Shown here: positions 25,238 through 36,308 of the stretch, one piece after another | How the letters are laid out: every line of letters begins with the position of its first letter | How positions within the stretch are numbered: the first letter of the stretch is position 1 | Assembly: GCA_902826155.1 (NCBI GenBank) | Contig: CADEDU010000012.1 | Location: 26,095 to 90,094, forward strand | Direction: 5' to 3' | DNA from: an uncultured beta proteobacterium | GTDB lineage: Bacteria > Pseudomonadota > Gammaproteobacteria > Burkholderiales > SG8-39 | DNA length: 64,000 nt | Made by a program: the position numbers and the translations under genes | The notes under the pieces: generated by a model | Told to the model about the DNA's origin: nothing | Seen by the model: the letters and a program-made list of their open reading frames with translations, nothing else | Databases searched by the model: none

Positions 25238-26203
25238 TCAGTCGCCCTTGATGCCGGCGTCGCGGATGATCTTGCCGAAGCGGAGCAAATCGGTCTCGAT
25301 CAGTTTCGCGAACGCCGCGGGCGAGTTGCCGATGGGTTCAAAGCCCAGTTGCGCAAAACGGTCGCGCACCTCTTTACTCGCGAGCGCTTTCACCGATTCG
25401 GCGTGCAACTTGTTGATCACTTCGCCTGGCGTGCGCACCGGCGCGACCAGCCCGAACCACGCGGAGATGTCGTAGCCGGGCACGCCTGATTCCGCGACCG
25501 TGGGCACGTCGGGCAGGATCGCCGAGCGCGTGGCCGAGGTGACCGCGAGCGCCTTTAGTTTGCCGCTGCGGATGTGCGCGATCGCCGCGGGGATGTTGTC
25601 GAACGTCATCTCGATTTGTCCGGCGATGAGATCGGTGAGTGCAGGCGCTGCGCCTTTGTACGGCACTTGTGTGAGTTGCACGCCTGCCATCGCGTTGAAC
25701 ATCTCGCCGGCGAGATGGCCGGTCGCACCGACTGCGGGAGTGCCATAGTGCAGCCGGCCGGGTTTTGTTTTCGCGAGCGCGATCAACTTGCGCACGTTGC
25801 TCACCCCGAGCGCGGGATTGACGACGAGCACGTTGCCCGAGGTCGCGATCAGGGTGATCGGCGCGAAATCCTTCTGCGGATCGTAGGTGAGCTTCGTGTA
25901 CAGATGGCCGTTGGTCGAAAGCGTGATGCCCGACATGAGCAGCGTGTAGCCATCGGCGGGCGCTCTGGCCACGAAGTCGTTACCCAGGTTGGTGCTCGCC
26001 CCGGGTTTGTTCTCGACCAGGACCGACTGCCCCAGCCCCTCGCTCAGCTTCTGCGAAACGGCTCGACTCAGGATGTCGACGGTGCCGCCGGGAGCCGCGG
26101 GCACGATGATTCGAATCGGCCGATTCGGAAAGGCGCTTTGCGCCCTCGCATCAGGATGAGCAAGTGCAATTGCAATAGCGGCAATGGCGATCAGGCGGTT
26201 CAT
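25238..26203 (-). CDS. Bug/TctC-family periplasmic solute-binding protein
   Basis: 321 residues with a signal peptide ending near DARAQSAFPNRPIRIIVPAAPGG. That FPxRPIRxIVPxxxGG start is the Bug/TctC hallmark, followed by VENKPGASTNLGNDFVARA and TYDPQKDFAPITLI. Bug proteins bind small organic acids, amides or aromatic acids, sometimes for tripartite tricarboxylate transporters; no TctAB genes are present here. It probably forms a minus-strand operon with the flavoprotein gene 74 bases further on. Confidence 0.92.
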   Translation of the reverse strand: MNRLIAIAAIAIALAHPDARAQSAFPNRPIRIIVPAAPGGTVDILSRAVSQKLSEGLGQSVLVENKPGASTNLGNDFVARAPADGYTLLMSGITLSTNGHLYTKLTYDPQKDFAPITLIATSGNVLVVNPALGVSNVRKLIALAKTKPGRLHYGTPAVGATGHLAGEMFNAMAGVQLTQVPYKGAAPALTDLIAGQIEMTFDNIPAAIAHIRSGKLKALAVTSATRSAILPDVPTVAESGVPGYDISAWFGLVAPVRTPGEVINKLHAESVKALASKEVRDRFAQLGFEPIGNSPAAFAKLIETDLLRFGKIIRDAGIKGD

Positions 26204-26400
26204 CGAGGGGTTCTCTATTTGGAACGACTGGCGTTGGCGCGACTGATGAATCGATCGTCCGGTGTGATCGCCTGCACGCGCGCGTCGTTGTTGATCCGCC
26301 GGATTCGCATTGAAAATCAGTGTAGCACCGCGTTTCGAGTGCTATTGATTCGCCGCGGCACGTCTCATAGCCTTGTCGCCCGCGCATTCGATGCTGTCTC

Positions 26401-26895
26401 ATGGCCAAACCGACGCACGTATCCGAAACACCGGCAACGCAGTTCCTGCGCAAACACGGCATCAACTTCACCGAGCACGTGTTCGACTATGTGGAGCACG
26501 GCGGCACGCGCGTGTCGTCGGTGGCCCTTGGCGTCGACGAGCACGCGGTGGTTAAAACACTGGTGATGGAAGACGAGAAGAAAGCGCCGCTGATGGTGTT
26601 GATGCACGGCGATCGCACCGTCTCGACCAAGAATCTCGCGCGCCAGGCTGGTCGCAAGCATATCGAGCCGTGCAAGCCGGAGGTCGCGCAACGCCACTCC
26701 GGTTATCTGGTGGGCGGAACATCACCGTTCGGCGTGCGCAGGGCGATGCAGCTCTATATGGAACGCACGATCCTGGCGTTGCCGACGATCTTCATCAACG
26801 GCGGCCGGCGCGGCTATCTGGTGGGTATCGATCCGCAGGCGATCGTGCAAACGCTGCAGCCAACGCTGGTGGACGTTGCGCTCGACGAGCGTTGA
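26401..26895 (+). CDS. ybaK: YbaK/EbsC-family aminoacyl-tRNA deacylase
   Basis: 164 residues with the YbaK pattern: TPATQFLRKHGINFTEHVFDYVEHGGT, then VVKTLVMEDEKKAPLMVLMHGD, GGTSPFGVR and TIFINGGRRGYLVGI. YbaK proteins hydrolyse mischarged Cys-tRNA(Pro) in trans and so guard translation fidelity. It is a stand-alone gene between divergent and convergent neighbours. Confidence 0.9.
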   Translation: MAKPTHVSETPATQFLRKHGINFTEHVFDYVEHGGTRVSSVALGVDEHAVVKTLVMEDEKKAPLMVLMHGDRTVSTKNLARQAGRKHIEPCKPEVAQRHSGYLVGGTSPFGVRRAMQLYMERTILALPTIFINGGRRGYLVGIDPQAIVQTLQPTLVDVALDER

Positions 26896-26901
26896 ACCGG
26901 G

Positions 26902-27393
26902 CTACAACGACGAGGTGTTGGAGTCGGCGAAGGGGTTGGAGCCGCCAGGCGACTCGCTCGATTGCCAGTTGCGGCTGGTGACATCCGGTTCGCGTGCGGA
27001 CTGGGCTGCCGGTTGCGCGGGGGTCGCTCGGTTGGTTGCCTCGCTGCTGCTGCGCTCGATCGTTACGCCGACCTTGCTCACATTGCGCAGGATGCCGAGC
27101 TTGGCGATGCTCACGCGCACCTTGGCGGCTCCGAACTCGTTCAACACGATGTCGACGATCGCCTGCGCCATTTCTTCAACCAGGCCGAAGCGCCGCGAAC
27201 CGAGTTCCTGGCCGATCCGTTCGGTCACCTTGGCGTAGTCGATGGTGTCGGCGACCTTGCCCGTTTCGAACGCCCGAGCCGACGCAAGACCGATTTCGAG
27301 ATCGATTTCCACTGGCTGAGCAGTGGTTCGCTCGCGTCGATAAATGCCCACCTGTGCTTCCAGGCGCATGCCGCGGATGAAGATCGTGTCCAT
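26902..27393 (-). CDS. folB: dihydroneopterin aldolase
   Basis: 163 residues from ATG 27393. MDTIFIRGMRLEAQVGIYRRER is the FolB N-terminus; the DTIDYAKV and RFGLVEEMA blocks follow and hold the catalytic region (Glu of VEEMA), with a later Lys in SIAKLGIL. It converts dihydroneopterin to 6-hydroxymethyl-dihydropterin in folate synthesis. The last ~45 residues (rich in Ser, Pro, Ala, Asn) extend beyond the usual ~120-residue length and look disordered. Confidence 0.9.
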   Translation of the reverse strand: MDTIFIRGMRLEAQVGIYRRERTTAQPVEIDLEIGLASARAFETGKVADTIDYAKVTERIGQELGSRRFGLVEEMAQAIVDIVLNEFGAAKVRVSIAKLGILRNVSKVGVTIERSSSEATNRATPAQPAAQSAREPDVTSRNWQSSESPGGSNPFADSNTSSL

Positions 27394-27517
27394 GGGGGAG
27401 CAGGCTGAGCGAACTAGTTCACAATTCGTTGCGCGACCAACGGTAGTAATAGACCGACGGGTGGGGATGAGACAAATCGGGACGGTACAATCCGCTTGTC
27501 CCTGACAGATCCCCTCC

Positions 27518-28195
27518 ATGTCGACCATCGCTTTCGTCATTGTCGCCTATCTGATCGGCTCGCTGTCGTTTGCAGTAATCGTCAGCAAGTTGTTCGGACT
27601 GCCCGATCCCTCTTCCTACGGGTCGGGCAACCGCGGAGCGACCAATGTGCTGCGCACTGGCAACCGGTTGGCTGCGGTGCTGACGCTCGTCGGCGATGCC
27701 TTGAAGGGTTTCCTGGCGGTGCTGCTCGCACTCATTTTCGCGCCGCGTTTCGGTGTGCCACCCGAAGGGGTCGCGCTGGCATCGATTGCGGTGTTCCTCG
27801 GTCACCTCTATCCGGTGTTCTTCAGGTTCAAGGGCGGCAAAGGGGTGGCGACCGCCGCGGGCGTGCTGTTCGCGATCAATCACTGGCTGGGCCTGCTCAC
27901 GCTCGCCACTTGGATCGTGATCGCGATGTTCTTCCGCTACTCGTCGCTCGCCGCGTTGATCGCGGCGATCTTCGCGCCGTTCTTCACGTTCTTCCTGATC
28001 AAATCGAGTTCGATGCTGGTGGCGGTGAGCGCGATGTCGCTCCTGCTCATCTGGCGGCACCGCGAGAACATTCGCAAGCTGCTCGCCGGCGAGGAGTCGC
28101 AACTGGGCGAGAAGCCCGGCGCCGAAAAGAGTGATGAGGACGCGAACGGGCGCGGCGATCCTGCGAATGAAAACGGCCGGCGAAAATCGGCCTGA
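27518..28195 (+). CDS. plsY: acyl-phosphate--glycerol-3-phosphate acyltransferase
   Basis: 225 residues. PlsY motifs: AYLIGSLSFAVIVSK, GSGNRGATNVLRTGN, GHLYPVFFRFKGGKGVAT. It is a polytopic inner-membrane enzyme that transfers an acyl group from acyl-phosphate to glycerol-3-phosphate, the first step of phospholipid synthesis. The C-terminal ~25 residues are charged and polar, an added tail. TACAAT at 27486-27491 could be its -10 box. Confidence 0.93.
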   Translation: MSTIAFVIVAYLIGSLSFAVIVSKLFGLPDPSSYGSGNRGATNVLRTGNRLAAVLTLVGDALKGFLAVLLALIFAPRFGVPPEGVALASIAVFLGHLYPVFFRFKGGKGVATAAGVLFAINHWLGLLTLATWIVIAMFFRYSSLAALIAAIFAPFFTFFLIKSSSMLVAVSAMSLLLIWRHRENIRKLLAGEESQLGEKPGAEKSDEDANGRGDPANENGRRKSA

Positions 28196-28231
28196 TCACC
28201 GGCGCGCACCGTAGCGCGCCAGTCGGTGCGT

Positions 28232-29278
28232 TCACGCGGTGATCGTGCTCAGGTCCCAGCGCGGGTGCACGGCGAACTCGAGCGACGAATCACCCGGCAT
28301 TGCACCCTGGGCCAGCCGGCATGCTCCGGCGAACGCGATCATCGCGCCGTTGTCCGTGCAGAACTGTGGCTCGGGAAAGAACACCTCGAACCCTTGTCGC
28401 GCGGCGGTGTCGGTGAGCGTTTCTCGCAAGCGGCGATTGGCGCCCACGCCGCCTGCTACGACGAGCGAGCGGGTCCCTGAGGCCACCACCGCGCTCACGC
28501 ACTTGGCCACGAGCACGTCGACCACCGCCTGCTGAAACTCCGCGGCCAGGTCGGCCTTCTCCGCGTCGCTCAGCGTTCGATTGCGCACACGGGTCAGCAC
28601 GGCGGTTTTCAAGCCGGCGAAGCTGAAATCGAGGTCGCCGCTGCCGATCATCGGTCGCGGAAGCTTGAATCGGCCGGCAGTGCCGCTTTCAGCCACGCGC
28701 GCCAGCGCCGGGCCGCCGGGGTAGCCGAGTTCCAGCAACTGCGCGGTCTTGTCGAACGCTTCACCCGCCGCATCGTCGAGTGTTTCGCCCAGCAGCGTGT
28801 AGCGCCCCAGACCCTCGACGCGCATCAATTGCGTGTGCCCGCCGGAGACGAGCAGCGCGATGTACGGAAACGACGGCGGGCGCGTGCTCAACAGCGGCGA
28901 GAGCAGGTGTCCTTCGAGGTGATGGATTGGAATCGCCGGAATGCCCAGCGCAAACGCCAGGGCGGCTCCGACGCTCGCCCCGACCAGCAATGCGCCGGCG
29001 AGGCCCGGCCCGGCCGTGTACGCCAGCGCGTCCAGATCGCGCACGGTGAGTCTTGCCTGAGCGAGCGCCTGGCGGACGAGCGGGACCAGGCGCACGACGT
29101 GGTCGCGCGAAGCGAGCTCGGGCACGACTCCGCCGTAGGCTGCGTGCATGGCGACCTGACTATGCAGCGCCTCGGCCAGCAGGCCCGCTCCCATGCGGAA
29201 AACGGCGACCCCGGTTTCGTCGCACGACGATTCGATGCCCAGGACGGTTGGGTGGGCGGATCCGGCGCTGGTGGACAT
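28232..29278 (-). CDS. tsaD: tRNA N6-adenosine threonylcarbamoyltransferase
   Basis: 348 residues; the ATG at 29278 gives the normal start MSTSAG...[16 protein letters not shown]. Family motifs: [22 protein letters not shown] (metal-binding His), [21 protein letters not shown] (metal-binding His pair), [10 protein letters not shown] and, near the end, [13 protein letters not shown]. It joins threonylcarbamoyl-AMP to A37 of tRNAs that read ANN codons, with TsaB and TsaE. It is divergent from rpsU, as in E. coli. Confidence 0.95.
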   Translation of the reverse strand: MSTSAGSAHPTVLGIESSCDETGVAVFRMGAGLLAEALHSQVAMHAAYGGVVPELASRDHVVRLVPLVRQALAQARLTVRDLDALAYTAGPGLAGALLVGASVGAALAFALGIPAIPIHHLEGHLLSPLLSTRPPSFPYIALLVSGGHTQLMRVEGLGRYTLLGETLDDAAGEAFDKTAQLLELGYPGGPALARVAESGTAGRFKLPRPMIGSGDLDFSFAGLKTAVLTRVRNRTLSDAEKADLAAEFQQAVVDVLVAKCVSAVVASGTRSLVVAGGVGANRRLRETLTDTAARQGFEVFFPEPQFCTDNGAMIAFAGACRLAQGAMPGDSSLEFAVHPRWDLSTITA

Positions 29279-29399
29279 CGGCGAGGCGCACTTGCGCCCG
29301 TAATGGGTGGAAACGGGCGGGAAGGCGGTGGGAAGACCCAGGCTGCGCAGGCTTCTTTCGGGAGTGCGGCCTATGCGGCGCGACACTTCTCGTTGGGGT

Positions 29400-29429
29400 T
29401 TGCGGAGCGCCAGCCGACGATACTATAAT
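29400..29429 (+). promoter_or_regulatory. probable sigma-70 promoter of the rpsU cluster
   Basis: A consensus -10 TATAAT at 29424-29429 is preceded 18 bases upstream by TTGCGG (29400-29405), a half-match to the -35 consensus. Start of transcription would be near 29436, about 40 bases before the rpsU ATG. Confidence 0.65.
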
Positions 29430-29476
29430 CCGGCCCCTTTTCCTCCCAGCACCTTGTTCAGGGACCCGAAGGATTC

Positions 29477-29689
29477 ATGCCGACCATCCGCCTCAAAGAG
29501 AACGAGCCTTTCGAAGCCGCCCTGCGGCGCTTCAAGCGCACTGTCGAGAAAACGGGCCTGCTCACCGAGTTGCGCGCCCGCGAGTACTACGAAAAGCCCA
29601 CCGCCGAGCGCAAGCGCAAGCTGGCCGCAGCGGTCAAGCGGCACTTCAAGCGCATCCGTAGCCAGCGTTTGCCGCCGCGTCTCTACTGA
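29477..29689 (+). CDS. rpsU: 30S ribosomal protein bS21
   Basis: 70 residues, nearly all conserved: [20 protein letters not shown], then [14 protein letters not shown] and a basic tail [10 protein letters not shown]. bS21 binds the 30S platform near the anti-Shine-Dalgarno region and helps initiation. It heads the macromolecular synthesis cluster with yqeY, dnaG and rpoD on the same strand. Confidence 0.97.
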   Translation: MPTIRLKENEPFEAALRRFKRTVEKTGLLTELRAREYYEKPTAERKRKLAAAVKRHFKRIRSQRLPPRLY

Positions 29690-29720
29690 TCGCTCGTCAC
29701 CAGCCGGATTCGAACCAAAG

Positions 29721-29756
29721 CGCAGCGGGCGAGGAATCGTCCGCTGCGTTTTTTTT
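29721..29756 (+). terminator. intrinsic terminator/attenuator after rpsU
   Basis: Stem CGCAGCGG (29721-29728) pairs with CCGCTGCG (29741-29748), a 12-base loop lies between, and eight Ts follow. It lies between rpsU and yqeY, like the known rpsU-dnaG terminator of E. coli, and would lower expression of downstream genes relative to rpsU. Confidence 0.85.
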
Positions 29757-29772
29757 CGGGAAAGGGAATGTC

Positions 29773-30219
29773 ATGTCGCTGCGCCTGCGCATCAACGACG
29801 ATATGAAAGCGGCCATGAAGGCCAAGGAAACCCAGCGCCTCGGTGCCCTGCGGTTGCTGCTCGCGGCGATCAAGCAACGCGAAGTCGACGAGCGCATCGA
29901 GCTGGACGACGCCAGCGTGCTCGCGGTGATCGACAAGATGATCAAGCAGCGCCGCGACTCGATCTCGCAGTTCCAGAGCGCGGGGCGCCAGGAGCTAGCC
30001 GACGCCGAGAACTTCGAGATCGGTGTGCTGAACGCCTACATGCCGCAGCAGCTGAGCGCCCAGGAGATCGACGCTGAGATCGCCGCCGCAATCGCATCGG
30101 CAGGGGCGCAGGGCGCCAAGGACATGGGCAAAGTGATGGGCTTGCTGAAAACCAAGCTCGCCGGCCGCGCCGACATGAGCAAGGTTTCGGGCCAGGTCAA
30201 AGCCAAACTCGCCGGCTGA
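29773..30219 (+). CDS. yqeY: GatB/YqeY domain protein
   Basis: 148 residues, all helical YqeY fold: LRLRINDDMKAAMKAKETQRLGALRLLLAAIKQREVDERI, then NAYMPQQLSAQEIDAEI and DMGKVMGLLKTKLAGRADM. The C-terminal part is related to the tRNA-binding tail of GatB. Function is not settled in the family. It commonly sits between rpsU and dnaG in betaproteobacteria. Confidence 0.92.
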   Translation: MSLRLRINDDMKAAMKAKETQRLGALRLLLAAIKQREVDERIELDDASVLAVIDKMIKQRRDSISQFQSAGRQELADAENFEIGVLNAYMPQQLSAQEIDAEIAAAIASAGAQGAKDMGKVMGLLKTKLAGRADMSKVSGQVKAKLAG

Positions 30220-30358
30220 TCGGGCGCGCCCGGGCGCGGAAACCTCGATCGAAAGCCATGATGGCGCTCGGTGTGATCCGGCCGCTGCTAGACTCGACCG
30301 GGTGGCTCGTCGCGGCGTACCGTCGTGCGCCGGGTAGGCGGGTCCGGAGCTCTCTCCA

Positions 30359-32179
30359 GTGATTTCCGAGTCCTTCAAACAGGAGTTGCTGGCGCGCGTC
30401 GATATCGTCGACGTCATTGATGCGCGCGTGCCGCTCAAGAAGGCCGGAGCGAACTTCACGGCGCGGTGTCCGTTCCACACGGAAAAGTCGCCCTCGTTCA
30501 CCGTCAGCCAATCCAAGCAGTTCTATCACTGCTTCGGATGCGGCGCGCACGGCAACGCGATCTCCTTCCTGATGGAGTACTCCGGGCTCGGCTACATCGA
30601 CGCGCTGCGTGAACTCACCGACAGCGTCGGCATGAAGTTGCCGGCGTTCGAGCCCAAGGCGGGGGCCAAACCGCCTGCCGGGCCGCCTCCCGTCGATCTG
30701 TTCGAAGTGATGGCCAAGGCCACGCAGTTCTATCGCGACGCGCTAAAGGGCGCGCCGCAGGCGATCGACTATCTGAAGGGTCGTGGTCTGTCGGGCAAGG
30801 TCGCGGCCCGATTCGGGCTGGGCTACGCGCCCGCGGATTTCCAGTCGCTGCAGACGGTGTTCCCCCAGTACGACGATCAGGCGCTGGTCGATTGCGGGCT
30901 GGTCATCGTCGCGGAGAACGGCCGCCGCTACGACCGGTTTCGCGATCGGATCATGTTCCCCATCTTCAACCCGCGTGGCCAGGTGATCGGCTTCGGCGGG
31001 CGAGTAATGGGGCAGGGCGAGCCGAAGTACTTGAATTCCCCCGAGACGTCGCTGTTCGAGAAGCGCCGCGAACTCTATGGACTGCGTGAAGCCCGTGATG
31101 CGATGCGCAGTTCTGACCGAGTCATCGTCGTCGAGGGCTATATGGATGTGGTTGCACTGGCCCAGTACGGTGTGGAGAACGCCGTGGCGACGCTGGGTAC
31201 TGCGACGACCGCGCTGCATCTGACCAAACTGCTGAGGCAGGTCAACGAGATCGTGTTCTGTTTCGATGGAGACGCCGCCGGTCGCAAGGCGGCGTGGCAC
31301 GCCCTCGAAGTCGCGCTCGGTTGTCTGCCAGACGGTAAGGTGATTCGGTTTTTGATGCTGCCGCCGGAGCACGATCCTGACAGTTTCGTGCGTGCCGAAG
31401 GCGCGGACGCGTTCAACGCCATGGCCGCTTCCGCGGCGCCGCTGTCGGCATTTCTGAGCGCCGAGCTCGAGCGGCGCTACCCGACCGCGACGGCCGAAGG
31501 TCGGGCGCAGATCGTGAACGAGGCCAGGGCGCTGCTTGGCAAAATGACCGCTCCAGCCCTCAAGATGCAGCTGATTCGCGAAATTGCGCGCTTGGGTGAG
31601 ATCGAACCGGGTGAACTCGGTCGATTGCTTGGGTGGACCGAGCCTGCACGGACCTTCTCCGGGCGTCCTTCTACTGATTCCAGGCCGTCATGGCGATCAC
31701 CTTCAGTCCCGACGGCCCGGGTCGACCCCGTTCGCAGTGGTTTGATTCGAGAACGGAAACTGGAGCGCGGGGTACTTGAGTGTGTGCTTGCTCACCCAAG
31801 CCTGGCCGCGTTGATTTCGGATGACTTTCATGCCTCGGATTACCCCGAGGGACAGGCGCTCCTGGCTGTCCTCAGTGCGATTCGTGGCGGCGAGCAGTTA
31901 ACGCCGGCGCTGATCGGACGCTTCGAGGACGGCCCGCACGCCGCGATCGTCACCGCGGTCGCGGCCGAGGTGATGAAGAACGACTGGTCCATTGAACAGG
32001 CCGAGCCGGAACTCAAAGGCGCGCTGCGGCAGATCGAACTGAGCGAGGTCGAGGCGCAACTGGCGAAGATGCGCGCAGATAAAGACGCGCCCGCGGCGTG
32101 GGATCCGGCGGCGAAGCGGGAATACGGTGAGTTGATTCAACGGCTTGGCGACTTGAAACGTTCACGCGCCAATGGCTGA
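30359..32179 (+). CDS. dnaG: DNA primase
   Basis: 606 residues from GTG 30359. The CHC2 zinc-binding domain is at the start (ARCPFHTEKSPSF, YHCFGCGAHGN); the Toprim catalytic core has VVEGYMDVVALAQ and FCFDGDAAGRKA; a C-terminal DnaB-binding domain follows a Ser/Pro/Arg-rich linker near residue 430. It makes RNA primers at replication forks. It is followed by rpoD after a 229-base leader with its own promoter-like box. Confidence 0.95.
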   Translation: MISESFKQELLARVDIVDVIDARVPLKKAGANFTARCPFHTEKSPSFTVSQSKQFYHCFGCGAHGNAISFLMEYSGLGYIDALRELTDSVGMKLPAFEPKAGAKPPAGPPPVDLFEVMAKATQFYRDALKGAPQAIDYLKGRGLSGKVAARFGLGYAPADFQSLQTVFPQYDDQALVDCGLVIVAENGRRYDRFRDRIMFPIFNPRGQVIGFGGRVMGQGEPKYLNSPETSLFEKRRELYGLREARDAMRSSDRVIVVEGYMDVVALAQYGVENAVATLGTATTALHLTKLLRQVNEIVFCFDGDAAGRKAAWHALEVALGCLPDGKVIRFLMLPPEHDPDSFVRAEGADAFNAMAASAAPLSAFLSAELERRYPTATAEGRAQIVNEARALLGKMTAPALKMQLIREIARLGEIEPGELGRLLGWTEPARTFSGRPSTDSRPSWRSPSVPTARVDPVRSGLIRERKLERGVLECVLAHPSLAALISDDFHASDYPEGQALLAVLSAIRGGEQLTPALIGRFEDGPHAAIVTAVAAEVMKNDWSIEQAEPELKGALRQIELSEVEAQLAKMRADKDAPAAWDPAAKREYGELIQRLGDLKRSRANG

Positions 32180-32197
32180 AGCACCGTCGGAAGCTTG

Positions 32198-32203
32198 TAT
32201 AAT
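32198..32203 (+). promoter_or_regulatory. TATAAT box of the rpoD-proximal promoter
   Basis: A perfect -10 hexamer TATAAT lies 19 bases after the dnaG stop. No good -35 is seen; TGAAGC near 32176 is weak. It would give rpoD its own transcript with a leader of about 200 bases. Confidence 0.5.
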
Positions 32204-32212
32204 GGAAAGTTC

Positions 32213-32248
32213 CCCCGATATCGGGGATTGCGCCCCGTCGAACGGGGC
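32213..32248 (+). promoter_or_regulatory. tandem hairpins in the rpoD leader
   Basis: Two perfect stems follow the TATAAT box: palindrome CCCCGATATCGGGG (32213-32226) and GCCCCGT-CGA-ACGGGGC (32232-32248). No T-run follows, so they are not intrinsic terminators as such. They fall at the 5' end of a long untranslated leader of rpoD. Confidence 0.6.
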
Positions 32249-32408
32249 TTCGGTGGTCAGTTTCGATCGACGTCGCGTGGCTCGCACGCACCTCTGAACC
32301 GAGCGCAGATCGAAATCGCGGGACCGCGTTGTGCGCTGGGCCGAATCCTGCTTTCGTGCGCCAGTTCGTTGTCGTGCCACTGCATCCGACTATTTTCCAG
32401 GAACCGAG

Positions 32409-34781
<2,373 letters not shown>

Positions 34782-34806
34782 TCGCACCGGTTGTGTATTG
34801 ACCGGC

Positions 34807-34838
34807 AACGCCCCGTCCTCGCGCGGGGCGTTCTTGTT
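34807..34838 (+). terminator. terminator of rpoD
   Basis: AACGCCCCG (34807-34815) pairs with CGGGGCGTT (34824-34832) around an 8-base loop, followed by the T-rich CTTGTTT. It closes the macromolecular synthesis cluster. Confidence 0.8.
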
Positions 34839-34891
34839 TGTGTCGTTGCTCCACCCTTGTTCCCGAAAATCTCTCGCAGCGATCAATCGGT

Positions 34892-36274
34892 ATGACTTCG
34901 TTCGACTTTGATTTGTTCGTGATTGGCGGCGGATCCGGTGGCGTACGTGCATCGCGCATTGCGGCCTCCTATGGTGCCCGCGTTGCGGTGGCCGAGAGCT
35001 ATCGCATGGGCGGCACCTGCGTGATTCGCGGCTGTGTGCCCAAGAAGCTGCTCGTATATGCCGCGCATTTCGCAGAGGACTTCGAAGACGCACACAACTA
35101 TGGCTGGACCGTCGGCGCGCGCAGTTTTTCCTGGTCGACCCTGATCGCCAACAAGGACAAGGAAATCGCGCGCCTCGAAGGCATCTACCAGCGACTGCTC
35201 GACAACTCGAAGGTCAAGAGCTACAAGGCGCGCGCGCGGCTGCTCGATCGAAATACGGTCGAGGTGGGCGGCGAGCGCGTCACCGCCAAGACCATCCTGA
35301 TCGCGACCGGCGGGTGGCCGGTGATGCCCGCAATGCCGGGCGTCGAGCATTGCATCAACTCCAATGACGCCTTCGAGTTGCGCGAACTGCCGCGTCGGGT
35401 GCTGGTCGTCGGTGGGGGCTACATCGCGCTCGAGTTCGCTGGCATATTCCGTGGGCTGGGCTCCGAAGTGACTGTCTCGTATCGTGGCGACCGGATCCTG
35501 CGCGGCTTCGACCACGACGTGCGCGCGTTCACGCAGAACGAACTCGCCAAGAAGGGTATGAAGTTCGCGCTCGGCTCGGTGGTCGAGTCCGTCGAGAAAC
35601 GCGGTGATGGCTCCTTGCGCGCGACGCTTCGTGACACCAACGGCACTGCTACGATCGATTGCGACGCGGTCATGCTTGCGACGGGTCGCGCGCCGAACAC
35701 CAAGGCGTTGGGGCTGGAGCAGGCCGGCGTGACTATGAATGCCGAGGGCGGGGTCGTCGTCGACGAGTATTCGCGCTCGTCGGTGGAGAACATCTATGCG
35801 GTGGGCGACGTGACCCATCGTTTCGCGCTGACGCCGGTGGCCATTCGCGAGGGCCATGCATTCGCCAACACCGTGTTCGGCAACATTCCCACGCCGATCG
35901 ACCACGACAGCATTCCCACCGCGGTATTCAGCCAGCCGCCCGTGTGCACCGTGGGCCTCACCGAGGAGGCGGCGCTAAAGCGTCACGCGCAGGCGGACAT
36001 CTACAAGGCGGATTTCAAATCGCTCAAGCACACGTTATCCGGCCGCGACGAACGCACGTTCATGAAATTGATTGTCGAGACGCAGAGCGGCGTCGTGCTC
36101 GGTGCACACATGGTCGGCGCCGATGCGCCCGAGATCATCCAGGGCGTGGCGATCGCGGTGAAGGCCAGGCTCACCAAGGTGCAGTTCGACGCGACCTGCG
36201 CCATCCATCCGACTGCGGCCGAAGAGTTCGTGACGCTGCGCGAGAAGAAGACGGTCAGTCGGCCTGCGACCTGA
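34892..36274 (+). CDS. gor: glutathione-disulfide reductase
   Basis: 460 residues from ATG 34892. FAD motif VIGGGSGGVRASRIAASYGA, redox-active disulfide GGTCVIRGCVPKKL, NADPH motif VVGGGYIALEFAGIFRGLG, and the C-terminal HPTAAEEF with the catalytic His-Glu. The form GGTCVIRGCVPKK is that of glutathione reductases rather than lipoamide or mercuric enzymes. It keeps glutathione reduced with NADPH. A single-gene unit after the rpoD terminator. Confidence 0.93.
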   Translation: MTSFDFDLFVIGGGSGGVRASRIAASYGARVAVAESYRMGGTCVIRGCVPKKLLVYAAHFAEDFEDAHNYGWTVGARSFSWSTLIANKDKEIARLEGIYQRLLDNSKVKSYKARARLLDRNTVEVGGERVTAKTILIATGGWPVMPAMPGVEHCINSNDAFELRELPRRVLVVGGGYIALEFAGIFRGLGSEVTVSYRGDRILRGFDHDVRAFTQNELAKKGMKFALGSVVESVEKRGDGSLRATLRDTNGTATIDCDAVMLATGRAPNTKALGLEQAGVTMNAEGGVVVDEYSRSSVENIYAVGDVTHRFALTPVAIREGHAFANTVFGNIPTPIDHDSIPTAVFSQPPVCTVGLTEEAALKRHAQADIYKADFKSLKHTLSGRDERTFMKLIVETQSGVVLGAHMVGADAPEIIQGVAIAVKARLTKVQFDATCAIHPTAAEEFVTLREKKTVSRPAT

Positions 36275-36308
36275 TACCGGATCGCACGTGACGGCCGCCG
36301 TCGTCTGA

